Part shown: piece by piece, positions 1-7,419 of the stretch
How the letters are laid out: each line of letters opens with the position of its first letter
How positions within the stretch are numbered: position 1 is the stretch's first letter
NCBI GenBank assembly: GCA_028873815.1
Contig: JAPPNN010000040.1
Location: 1,405-65,404, forward strand
Direction: 5' to 3'
Origin: Gemmatimonadota bacterium
GTDB taxonomy: Bacteria; Gemmatimonadota; Gemmatimonadetes; Longimicrobiales; Gaopeijiaceae
DNA length: 64,000 bases
The notes under the pieces: model-generated
Seen by the model: the letters and a program-made list of their open reading frames with translations, nothing else
The model's database searches: none
What the model was told of the DNA's origin: nothing
Made by a program: the position numbers and the translations under genes

Positions 1-75
1 GGGGGGTGTTTTTTTTTTTTCCCCCCCCCCCCGGGGGGTTTTTTTTTCCCCCCCCCCCCCCGGGGGGGGCCCCGG
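1..75. other. Homopolymer runs at contig edge (probable artefact)
   Basis: The first ~75 bases consist of alternating runs of G, T and C (for example about eleven T then twelve C), unlike anything else in the window. No gene or structured element can be read in them. The most economical explanation is low-quality sequence or assembly error at a contig end. Confidence 0.75.
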
Positions 76-105
76 GGCGGGGGGGCGCGGCCCCCCGGCC
101 CTCGG

Positions 106-882
106 TCACTTCGTCGTGAACGTGATCGGCAGTTGCACCCAGACCGGTACCGGCTTGTCCCGATTGAGTGCCGGGGTGAACCGGAACACGGACGCCACCC
201 GCAATGCGGCCTGGTCCAGCGCCTCGTGGCCGGAGCTTGTCTGGACCTCCTGGCCCTGCACCACCCCCGTCTCGTCGATGAAGAACCACACGAGTGTCGT
301 GCCACCGATGCCGGCATTCCGGAGCAGCGGTGGATACTCACGCTCCATTGCCCTCATGACCTCGGCACCGTTGACGTAGTCGGGCTTGACCGTGTAGGGC
401 GTAAAGACCGGTGCGGCGGAAATGTCCACCTCGGTCCCGCCGGCTTCCGCCGCCTCGGCGTCGGAGCGCGCTCGCTCGGCCACTCGCCGCGCTTCCTCCA
501 CCACCGCCGCGCGCTCGGCCGCCGCTCTCTGCGCCGCCACGTCAGCTGCCTCTGCCCCCGACTCCGTCGTGAACGTGATCGGCAGCTGGACCCACACAGG
601 CACGGCGCGGTCGCGATTGAGCGCCGGCGTGAACCGGAACACCGGCGCCACCCGCAAGGCGGCCTCATCGAGCGCGGCGTGTCCACTACTCCTGAAAACG
701 GCCTGGTTGCGCACCGTGCCCGTCTCGTCGATGAAGAACCATACGAGCACCGTGCCGCCGATGCCGGCATCCCGCAGCAGCGGCGGGTACTCGCGGTTGA
801 GCGCCGCCATGATTTCGGAGCGGTTGACGTAATCCGGCTTGACCGTGAAGGGCGTGAAGACCGGGGCGGCGGAGATGTCAGC
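106..882 (-). repeat. Internal tandem duplication encoding two TonB-C domains
   Basis: Two copies of a ~320-bp segment (about 106-432 and 565-882) encode near-identical domains. Each begins with DISAAPVFTP and ends with a PVWVQLPITFTT motif. They are separated by ~130 bp encoding an alanine/glutamate linker. The high similarity suggests recent intragenic duplication or ongoing gene conversion. Confidence 0.85.
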
Positions 883-1782
883 CTCCTCGCCTTCACCCGT
901 AATGCCCGGGATCAGCACGGCGAGCCCAACGACCATGATCGCGCCGAAGAGCAGCATCGCCCCCTGGGCCAGCCGGACCTGGGGCGCCTTGTTCAGCAGC
1001 GCGCGCAGACGTCGTTCCAGCAGCGAGGGCTGTTCTGCAAGCGCCGCCACCGCCACGCCCGGCAGGAGTCCGCGCGCGGTCCCGACACGAAGCAGCAGGT
1101 CGCCGTACAGCGCCCGTCTGTCGGGCCAACGGCGCATCACGCGGCTGTCGCAATCGAGTTCGAGCGCAAGACCGAGGCGATGATACTGGATCCAGAGCGC
1201 GGGATTCCACGGGAACGCGACGAGCAGTGCCGCAGCCAGAAAGCGAAGCTGCGCGTCGCGCGCCCTCTGGTGCTCCTCCTCGTGCCCCAGGACCAGCTCC
1301 TGCCGCTCCAGCCCCGCGCCCCGCACCCAGTCGGGAAGCACGATGCGCGAGCCGACAAGCCCCACGACCGCAGGACCGGAATCACGCGACCACAGCACGT
1401 TGCGCCCGAGCAGCATCCCCTCCCGCCAGGACGCCCGGCGGCGGACAAACCGCGCAGCCCCGATCAGAGCCGTAATCAGCAGCACTGCCGAAAGGCCGGC
1501 CCAGCCCAGCTGCAGCACGCCGTCCAGGGAGTGAAGCGCGGAATCCCCGGCCACGGTAACCGCGAGGGGCTCCAGCATCACCGGCGCCGACTCGGGCGGG
1601 CCCGCTGCCCCCGAACCGAGGACGCCCGCAAGCAGACGCGCGGCGGGCAGAATCACAGTCCCGGCGCCGGCGGCCACCCACACCCAGCGCCGGCGGCCGT
1701 CAAGCAGTCTCTCGAGGGCAAGTCCCGCAACGAGGAAAAGGAGCCCTGCTCCAATCGACCATAACATCCACGCGGCAGTCAT
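106..1782 (-). CDS. BlaR1-type M56 sensor metallopeptidase with two TonB C-terminal domains
   Basis: 558-aa membrane sensor of the BlaR1/MecR1 (M56) family. Transmembrane segments lie near residues 5-25, 35-55 and 95-112, with another at 272-293. The zinc motif HEEEH is at 167-171 and a downstream Glu is at about 208 (ALELDCD). In the family, an external signal activates the protease, which removes the cognate BlaI repressor. The extracytoplasmic part is not a penicillin-binding domain: it is two near-identical TonB-C (energy-transduction) domains at ~301-406 and ~451-558, joined by an Ala/Glu/Arg-rich, probably coiled-coil linker (410-449). The start codon overlaps the stop of the upstream BlaI gene (ATGA, 4 bp), so the two are translationally coupled. 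The signal sensed cannot be read from sequence. Confidence 0.88.
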   Translation of the reverse strand: MTAAWMLWSIGAGLLFLVAGLALERLLDGRRRWVWVAAGAGTVILPAARLLAGVLGSGAAGPPESAPVMLEPLAVTVAGDSALHSLDGVLQLGWAGLSAVLLITALIGAARFVRRRASWREGMLLGRNVLWSRDSGPAVVGLVGSRIVLPDWVRGAGLERQELVLGHEEEHQRARDAQLRFLAAALLVAFPWNPALWIQYHRLGLALELDCDSRVMRRWPDRRALYGDLLLRVGTARGLLPGVAVAALAEQPSLLERRLRALLNKAPQVRLAQGAMLLFGAIMVVGLAVLIPGITGEGEEADISAAPVFTPFTVKPDYVNRSEIMAALNREYPPLLRDAGIGGTVLVWFFIDETGTVRNQAVFRSSGHAALDEAALRVAPVFRFTPALNRDRAVPVWVQLPITFTTESGAEAADVAAQRAAAERAAVVEEARRVAERARSDAEAAEAGGTEVDISAAPVFTPYTVKPDYVNGAEVMRAMEREYPPLLRNAGIGGTTLVWFFIDETGVVQGQEVQTSSGHEALDQAALRVASVFRFTPALNRDKPVPVWVQLPITFTTK

Positions 1783-2174
1783 TCGTCTTCTCCTTCTTCG
1801 GGGCGGCCCGTCGCCGCCAGTTGCTGGTCAAGCAGTTCGCGAAGCCGCCTTACGGCTTCCGGCGACAGCTGTTCGTCCGACACCAGCTGGGTCATGAGGA
1901 GCTCCGCCGAACCCGAGAAGACCTTGTCCTTCAGCCGGCCGAGCACGGAACGTCCGGCCTCCACCCTGCCCAGCAGCGGCTGGTACCGGTGGGCCCGCCC
2001 CTCCTTGACGTGGTTCACCATGCCCTTGGCCTCCAGTATGCGCAGCATGGTGAGGACGGTGTTGTAGGCCAGATCGTCGTCGAGGCGCTCGCGGACCTCG
2101 GCGACGGTCGCCGATCCCTGGTCCCACAAGACAGCCATGATGTCCATCTCTCGAGTCGTGAGCGTTCGGCTCAT
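1779..2174 (-). CDS. BlaI/MecI family winged-helix repressor
   Basis: 131-aa protein of the BlaI/MecI/CopY family. The N-terminal winged helix (residues ~1-75) contains the family signatures LTTREMDIMAVLW and AYNTVLTMLRILEAKGMV; the C-terminal part is the dimerisation and cleavage region. The Asn-Thr-Val in the recognition helix is typical. It overlaps the BlaR1-type gene by 4 bp, forming the usual repressor-sensor pair, and should repress its own promoter in the 196-bp gap upstream. The regulon is unknown; no beta-lactamase lies immediately beside it, and the nearest upstream gene is a secreted S9 peptidase. Confidence 0.92.
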   Translation of the reverse strand: MSRTLTTREMDIMAVLWDQGSATVAEVRERLDDDLAYNTVLTMLRILEAKGMVNHVKEGRAHRYQPLLGRVEAGRSVLGRLKDKVFSGSAELLMTQLVSDEQLSPEAVRRLRELLDQQLAATGRPEEGEDE

Positions 2175-2275
2175 GCCATCTCCTTGCGGGTATCCACCCG
2201 CACCTGGTGGTGAACGGCGCGTCGTCCGGCCTTCCCGGCACGGGCGTCCGACACCAACTCCTATGTTGTTAGTAG

Positions 2276-2304
2276 ATGTTGGGGCGATTTGTTCCCCACG
2301 TCAA
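2276..2304 (-). promoter_or_regulatory. Candidate promoter of the blaI-blaR1 pair
   Basis: On the minus strand TTGACG (2304-2299) is followed after 17 bp by CAACAT (2281-2276), in an AT-enriched patch about 100 nt upstream of the repressor start. The spacer includes a GGGG/CCCC inverted repeat (2281-2297). The fit to a sigma70-type promoter is moderate. Confidence 0.4.
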
Positions 2305-2342
2305 ATTCGGGGGCACGGTGGCGACGGCCCCGCGCCACCCCG

Positions 2343-2379
2343 GTAAACTCCGGTTTACATGAGGTAAACTTCAGTTTAC
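2343..2379. promoter_or_regulatory. Two tandem 16-bp palindromes, candidate operator pair
   Basis: GTAAACTCCGGTTTAC (2343-2358, six of seven arm bases paired) and GTAAACTTCAGTTTAC (2364-2379, perfect 7-bp arms). The centres are 21 bp apart, i.e. two helical turns. The second copy contains the stop codon of the S9 peptidase gene. They lie 40-75 bp upstream of the candidate blaI promoter and are AT-rich against a GC-rich background. The spacing argues for cooperative binding of dimers to one DNA face. Which regulator binds is not evident. Confidence 0.55.
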
Positions 2380-4800
2380 AGGACGCGTGATCTCGTACTC
2401 CTTCGGCGGCTCCGCACCCAGCAGGTGCTCCACGAAGTAGTCCCACCGGCGGCGGACGAAGTACGGCTCGTTCAGTCCGTGGGCCCGGTCGGGTGCCCAG
2501 ATCAGATCGTAGTCCCTGTTGGCCTTGGTGAGCTCGTCGATCAGCTGGACCGTCATCGCCGGGTGGACATTGTCGTCCATGTCGCCGTGCATGAGCAACA
2601 GCTTGCCCTTCAGGTTGGCGGCGTGCGTCTTGTTGGCCTCGTCGGTGAAGTTGGTCGTGCCGCTGGCAGAGTCGGCCACCAACAGTCCCTGGTACTTCTC
2701 GGCCCAGTAGATGTTGTAGCTGGCGTTGTCGTGGTTCCCCGCCCCGGACACCGCCACCTTGAAGAAGTCGGGGAATCGCACCATGGCATCCGTCGACGCG
2801 AACCCGCCCCCCGAATGGCCGTAGATGCCCACCCGGTCGAGATCCATGAACGGGTAGCGAGCGGCCAGCTGCTTGATTGCGGTGACGTGATCGGGAAGGC
2901 CGTTATCGTTGAAGTCACCGTAATAGATGTCGTGAAACGCCTTGGAGCGGTGGGGCGTGCCCATGTGGTCGAGCTGAATCACCACAAAACCCAGCTTGGC
3001 CAGCGAGAAGTCCTCACCCCCGGACTTGAAGGTCCACGAACCCACGCTGCCCACCTGCGGGCCGGGGTAGATGTGGTCGATGACGGGGTACAGCGCCGAC
3101 TCGTCCAGGTCGTCGGGGAAGTAGATGAGGCCGTAGATGTCGGTGACGCCGTCCCGCGCCTTCACCGAGAAGACCTCGGGGGCGCGCCAGCCCACTTCTT
3201 CGAGCTTGGTGATGTCGGCGGTCTCCAGGGTGCGGACCACCTCGCCGGTGGCCAGCCGTTTGAGCAGCGAGACGGGTGGATCGCCGATGGTGGACCAGGT
3301 GTCGACGAAGAAGCGGCCGGAGGGCGACACCGAGATGGCGTGGTTGCCCACTTCGCCCGCGATGGTGGTGAGGCCGCCGCCGTCGTAGCCGACGCGGTAG
3401 AGGCGTCCGTAGTAGGGGACTCCCTCCTCGCGTCCGTAGGCGGTGAAGTAGATGCGCCGGTTCGCCTCGTCGACGTGCCAGATCGCGCCCACCGCCCACG
3501 GACCCGAGGTCACCTGGTTCTTCACGGTCCCGTCCTTCGAGAAGCGCCAGATGTGCGCCCAGCCGTCGCGCTCGGACCACCAGAAGGCGTCGTCGGTGCT
3601 TTCGGACACGAACCAGGAGGTGGGGTTGCGCTGGGCAGTCTCGACCCAGGTTCGCGAACTGTCGCCCGCGATGAGCCGGAAATCGCCCGTGGAGGCGTCG
3701 ACCTCGGCAAGGTGATTGCTCTTCGACGCGCGCGTCTCCCAGTGCATGTACGCGAAGCGCGAGTCCGCCGACCACAGCGAGTCGACCTGTGAGCCAGCCA
3801 GGTAGAGGCGGTTGGGACGCGGCTCCAGTTCGACGCGGATGTTGCCGACCTCGGGGAGCGCGCCCGCGGGACCGCTGGACCCCGTTTCCGCGTCGCCGTC
3901 GGATCCCCCCGCCGCGACCGCGCCCAGCGTCTCGCCGACGTCGAGGATGTGGAAGGCCGGGAGCGGCACGATCGAGTCGCCCGGCAGTGCGTAGGGCTGG
4001 GAATAGTGCACCGTGCGCTGCGGCGTGTAGGAGACGTAGTGGTGATGCTCGACGCCGCGCTGGTCCATGCGCTGGACGAGGAGCTTGCGGGAGTCCGGTG
4101 ACCAGTACACGTCCGGACGGCGCACCCGATTGTTGCGGATGTCGTTCGGGCGCGGGTAGGCGAGGCCGTAGCCGTTGAACTCCTCGCCGTCCGTGGTCAG
4201 CTGGATCGTGTCACCCCCGCCCGCCGGACGCACGAAGAGGTTGTGATCGGTGACGAAGGCCTCCCAGCGCTCGTCGGGGGACTCCACGAAGGGCGTGGCG
4301 TCGGGCAGCGTGTCCCCGACCTGGCACATGTACTCGCCGAGGTCGCACTCGAAGCGCTTCGCCCGGGCCGCGAACTCGATGCGGGTCTCGTCCCCGTCCA
4401 CGAACTCGAAGTCCTCGAAGGGAAGCTTCTCAGGGACGTAGCTGGTGTCGGCGGCCAGGGAGAGCGCGGCCGCAAGGCGGTAGTGGTCGAAGAGCGGCCG
4501 CTTCACGTTCGACGCCGGATCGACGTAGGTGAATTCGTGTCCGGCGCCCGTGTTGTTGCGGTACCAGAAGCGGTCCGTGTCGTTGATCCAGTTGGGTGTG
4601 ACCGGACCGCCCGCGATGAGCGGCGAAGTGTGCCAATTGAGCAGCAGTTCCGCGCGGTGGTAGTCGACCTCCTGGCCAGCGGCGGGGGCCGGCAGCGTAG
4701 CGGTGGTGACGGTGCAAAGGGCCAGGATGAGGACGGCTGCGGGCGCGGCGGGTGCCTGCGGCGGCGTGGCGAACGGGAAAACGGACCGGATCGGGCGCAT
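2371..4800 (-). CDS. Secreted S9B (dipeptidyl peptidase IV-like) peptidase
   Basis: About 809 aa from the ATG at 4800, which has GGAG upstream and begins an N-terminal signal peptide ending near AAGQEVDYH; an in-frame ATG 33 bp earlier lacks these features. The N-terminal two thirds is the DPP4 beta-propeller and the C-terminal ~250 residues an alpha/beta hydrolase. The catalytic triad is visible: Ser663 in GHSGGG, Asp742 in GDMDDNVHP, His774 in DRAHGLNEP. The family cleaves N-terminal dipeptides, often after Pro or Ala, and this one should act in the periplasm or outside. It diverges from a CehA-type hydrolase and precedes the BlaI/BlaR1 pair. A close paralogue lies at 53999-56392. Confidence 0.92.
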   Translation of the reverse strand: MRPIRSVFPFATPPQAPAAPAAVLILALCTVTTATLPAPAAGQEVDYHRAELLLNWHTSPLIAGGPVTPNWINDTDRFWYRNNTGAGHEFTYVDPASNVKRPLFDHYRLAAALSLAADTSYVPEKLPFEDFEFVDGDETRIEFAARAKRFECDLGEYMCQVGDTLPDATPFVESPDERWEAFVTDHNLFVRPAGGGDTIQLTTDGEEFNGYGLAYPRPNDIRNNRVRRPDVYWSPDSRKLLVQRMDQRGVEHHHYVSYTPQRTVHYSQPYALPGDSIVPLPAFHILDVGETLGAVAAGGSDGDAETGSSGPAGALPEVGNIRVELEPRPNRLYLAGSQVDSLWSADSRFAYMHWETRASKSNHLAEVDASTGDFRLIAGDSSRTWVETAQRNPTSWFVSESTDDAFWWSERDGWAHIWRFSKDGTVKNQVTSGPWAVGAIWHVDEANRRIYFTAYGREEGVPYYGRLYRVGYDGGGLTTIAGEVGNHAISVSPSGRFFVDTWSTIGDPPVSLLKRLATGEVVRTLETADITKLEEVGWRAPEVFSVKARDGVTDIYGLIYFPDDLDESALYPVIDHIYPGPQVGSVGSWTFKSGGEDFSLAKLGFVVIQLDHMGTPHRSKAFHDIYYGDFNDNGLPDHVTAIKQLAARYPFMDLDRVGIYGHSGGGFASTDAMVRFPDFFKVAVSGAGNHDNASYNIYWAEKYQGLLVADSASGTTNFTDEANKTHAANLKGKLLLMHGDMDDNVHPAMTVQLIDELTKANRDYDLIWAPDRAHGLNEPYFVRRRWDYFVEHLLGAEPPKEYEITRPVN

Positions 4801-4910
4801 GCTTCTCACTCCGAGTTTCGTGGGGGACGACACCGTTTGATCTTGCGGGCGGGCCGCGACACAGGCAAATCGGATGTTGCCCCCTGCCGATGCCGCGACC
4901 GGAGACCACC
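4801..4910. promoter_or_regulatory. Divergent intergenic region between peptidase and CehA-type gene
   Basis: 110 bp separate the two divergent start codons (4800 on minus, 4911 on plus). Shine-Dalgarno motifs are visible on both sides (GGAG before each). Promoters for both genes must lie here or inside the coding sequences, but I could not pick convincing -35/-10 pairs. Confidence 0.45.
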
Positions 4911-7373
4911 ATGCGCCGAACGCCGTTCATCCTCTGCGCGGCCGCTGCCGCCTACTGCGCCGGACTCCACGCGCAGGACCGCGCCTCCGTCCTTCGCTAC
5001 ACGAGCCTCCAGGGCAACATACGCGGCGAACTCCACATGCTGCCGCCCGTGAGCACGGGGCCGATGAGCCCCTCGTGGTCGCCCGACGGCGGCTGGATCG
5101 CCTTCGCGATGGCGGGCGACATCTGGCGCATCCCCGCGCGCGGCGGTACGGCGGAGCAGCTGACGCAGGGGCCCTGGTACCACTTCGAGCCGAGCTGGAG
5201 TCCCGACGGGTCACGCATCGTCATGACGGTCGAGACGGGAAGGGGCCTGGACATCGCGCTCCTGGACGTGGAAGGGGGTGAAGTCACCCCGCTGGTGGAG
5301 GGCGGGCGCGTGGACGTCCAGCCGTCCTGGAGCCCGGACGGGCGCTACGTGTACTTCGCCACCGCCGGGCGGGGCATGGACGTTCACCGGATCGAAGTGG
5401 AGACCGGGGAGCGCGAGGCGGTGGCCGACGGGCCGGGCAGCCAGTATCAGCCACGGGTGTCGCCGCAGGGAATGCTCGCCTACATGGCGCCGACGCCCGG
5501 GGTGACCGGAAGCGGCGGGATCTGGACAGCGGCGGCTGACGGGGCGGCGGGCCAGCCCACCCTCGTGCGGGCCGAGGAGACCGCATACCGGGCACGCCCG
5601 GACTGGCTTCCCGACGGGAGCGGCCTGGTCTACGTCTCGGACGAGGCCGGCTCGAACGACCTGGTGCTGATCGGCGCGGACGGGGGCAACCCGCTGCGGC
5701 TGACGGGCGGAACCAGTCACGAGCTTACACCGCGGGTCAGTCCGAGCGGCGAGGACATCGCCTTCGTGTCGAACGAGCGCGGGCACACCGAGCTGCACGT
5801 CATGAGTGTCGCGGGCGGGGCGCGCGGATCCTGGCGCACGCTCGACGTGAGCGATCGCAGGCACCTGGCGCCGACCGGACGGGTATACGGACGGGTCGTG
5901 GGCACAAACGAGCCGCACACCCCCGCAAGGGTTTCGATTGCCGCTTCCGACGGTCGCAGCTACGCGCCTCGAGACGGCTTTCACCGGGTCCTCACGCCCA
6001 CCGAGACCCACTACTTCCGCACGACGGGCACGTTCGAGGTGGAGGTGCCCGCCGGACCCGTCACCATTCAGGCCCGCAAGGGGCTCGAGTTCCGCCCGGT
6101 TTCGCAGACGGTCGAGGTGCCCGCGGGCGGCCGCGTCGAGGCCGTGTTGCAGCTGGACCGGCTCGTCGACGCCCGGGAGGCGGGCTGGTACTCGGGGGAC
6201 ACGCACGTCCACGACCTGCATCAGGGACGCCAAGGCCTCACCCACGCCGACTTCTTCAACGACCTGCTCAGCGAGGACCTCCGGGTCTCCATCGCCCTGA
6301 TCCATATGGACGGCACCCGCCTCATGGGGCGCTGGGACGACCTCACGGGACGGCCCCATCCCCTCTCCACCGGCGAACATATCCTGCAGTACGCGCAGGA
6401 GTTCCGCGGTTCGTTCGGCCACGTCGGCCTGGCCGGGGTCAAGGAGTTCATCATGCCCCTGGTGGGCGGCGCGGCCAACACGCCGTTCGCCGCGGACGTG
6501 CTCAACGCCGACTACCTTGCGGCCGCGCGGGAACAGGGCGCCACGGGCGGGTTCATGCATCCGTTCAGCGGCCTGGTGGCCATGCCCGACTATATCGGCG
6601 TGTCGGAAATCCCGGTGGACGTCGCCCTGGGTGTCGGCGACTTCTACGACGTGATTTGCTTCTGGTACGACGAACTGAACAACGCCGAGATCTACTACCG
6701 GCTCCTGAACGCGGGCTTCCGCCTCGCCGCGACCGGGGGCACGGACAACTTCTCCGACGTGTGGCGCGACCCCGGGCCGGGAGCGAGCCGCACCTACGCC
6801 CGCGTCGAGGGCGAACTCTCGGTGGACTCGTGGCTGGAGGCGGTCCGTGAGCGCCGCACCTTCGCGACGAACGGCCCGCTGCTTTTCCTGACCGTCGACG
6901 GCGTGGAACCCGGTGGCGAGATCCGCATGCCGGGAGGGGGTGGCGGGGAGCGGGCGGTGGCGGTCGAGGTTGTGACGAATTCCGCGCTTCAGTCGGTCGA
7001 GATCGTGGTCAACGGCGCCGTTGCCGAGGTTCATGAGGTGGCGGGGATGGGCGAGCGCTTCCGGGTGGAGAGCCATGTTCGGCTGGTTGGCGGCGGCTGG
7101 ATCGCGGCGCGGGCGCTGGGACCGCCGTCACCGCTGGTGGCAGACAGCTACGCCTTCGCGCAGACGAGCCCCGTGTGGGTGGTGGCGGGGGATAGCGAGT
7201 ACCGGTCCGCCGACGACATCCAGTTCCTGCTGGAGGCCGTGCAGGCGTTCCGCGACCGGGTGATGACGCGCGACCGCTGGGTCACGGTAGAGGACCGGGA
7301 ACGATTCCTGGCGCGGGTGGACGAGGCCGCGGCGGTGTACGAGGGGCTGCTGCGGGACCTGGAGGCACGCTGA
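4911..7373 (+). CDS. TolB-like propeller fused to CehA/McbA family metallohydrolase
   Basis: 820 aa from the ATG at 4911 (GGAG upstream; signal peptide MRRTPFILCAAAAAYCAGLHAQ). An ORF start at 4752 would add an unlikely N-terminus. Residues ~30-330 hold repeated SPDG-type TolB/PD40 propeller motifs (SWSPDGGWIAF, SWSPDGSRIVM, SWSPDGRYVYF). A carboxypeptidase-regulatory-like segment follows (~325-420). Then comes a PHP-like CehA domain with the metal motif GDTHVHD (H432, H434), a later FMHPF and a TGGTDNF aspartate. CehA/McbA relatives include carbaryl and other ester hydrolases, but the substrate here is unknown. Probably periplasmic and zinc- or metal-dependent. Its C-terminus converges on the APC permease. 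Confidence 0.85.
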   Translation: MRRTPFILCAAAAAYCAGLHAQDRASVLRYTSLQGNIRGELHMLPPVSTGPMSPSWSPDGGWIAFAMAGDIWRIPARGGTAEQLTQGPWYHFEPSWSPDGSRIVMTVETGRGLDIALLDVEGGEVTPLVEGGRVDVQPSWSPDGRYVYFATAGRGMDVHRIEVETGEREAVADGPGSQYQPRVSPQGMLAYMAPTPGVTGSGGIWTAAADGAAGQPTLVRAEETAYRARPDWLPDGSGLVYVSDEAGSNDLVLIGADGGNPLRLTGGTSHELTPRVSPSGEDIAFVSNERGHTELHVMSVAGGARGSWRTLDVSDRRHLAPTGRVYGRVVGTNEPHTPARVSIAASDGRSYAPRDGFHRVLTPTETHYFRTTGTFEVEVPAGPVTIQARKGLEFRPVSQTVEVPAGGRVEAVLQLDRLVDAREAGWYSGDTHVHDLHQGRQGLTHADFFNDLLSEDLRVSIALIHMDGTRLMGRWDDLTGRPHPLSTGEHILQYAQEFRGSFGHVGLAGVKEFIMPLVGGAANTPFAADVLNADYLAAAREQGATGGFMHPFSGLVAMPDYIGVSEIPVDVALGVGDFYDVICFWYDELNNAEIYYRLLNAGFRLAATGGTDNFSDVWRDPGPGASRTYARVEGELSVDSWLEAVRERRTFATNGPLLFLTVDGVEPGGEIRMPGGGGGERAVAVEVVTNSALQSVEIVVNGAVAEVHEVAGMGERFRVESHVRLVGGGWIAARALGPPSPLVADSYAFAQTSPVWVVAGDSEYRSADDIQFLLEAVQAFRDRVMTRDRWVTVEDRERFLARVDEAAAVYEGLLRDLEAR

Positions 7374-7419
7374 GCCACGCAGGTGAGCAATATGCGTATA
7401 TGAGTATGCCCCGGCGCCC

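Noticed and set aside
1..75. Homopolymer runs as a possible regulatory or phase-variable element
   Set aside because: Position at the very edge and the pattern of G, T and C runs suggest assembly or sequencing artefact.
133..1764. Long plus-strand open frame antisense to the BlaR1-type gene, and similar long antisense frames at 2425-3792, 5211-7076 (minus), 20351-22597 (minus) and 25600-27492
   Set aside because: They are low-complexity Arg/Pro/His/Gly-rich translations with no domain, signal or ribosome-binding site, typical of GC-rich shadow frames over clear genes.
7374..7419. AT-rich 46-bp gap (AATATGCGTATATGAGTATGC) as an attachment site or terminator
   Set aside because: The inverted symmetry is weak and the genes simply converge here.
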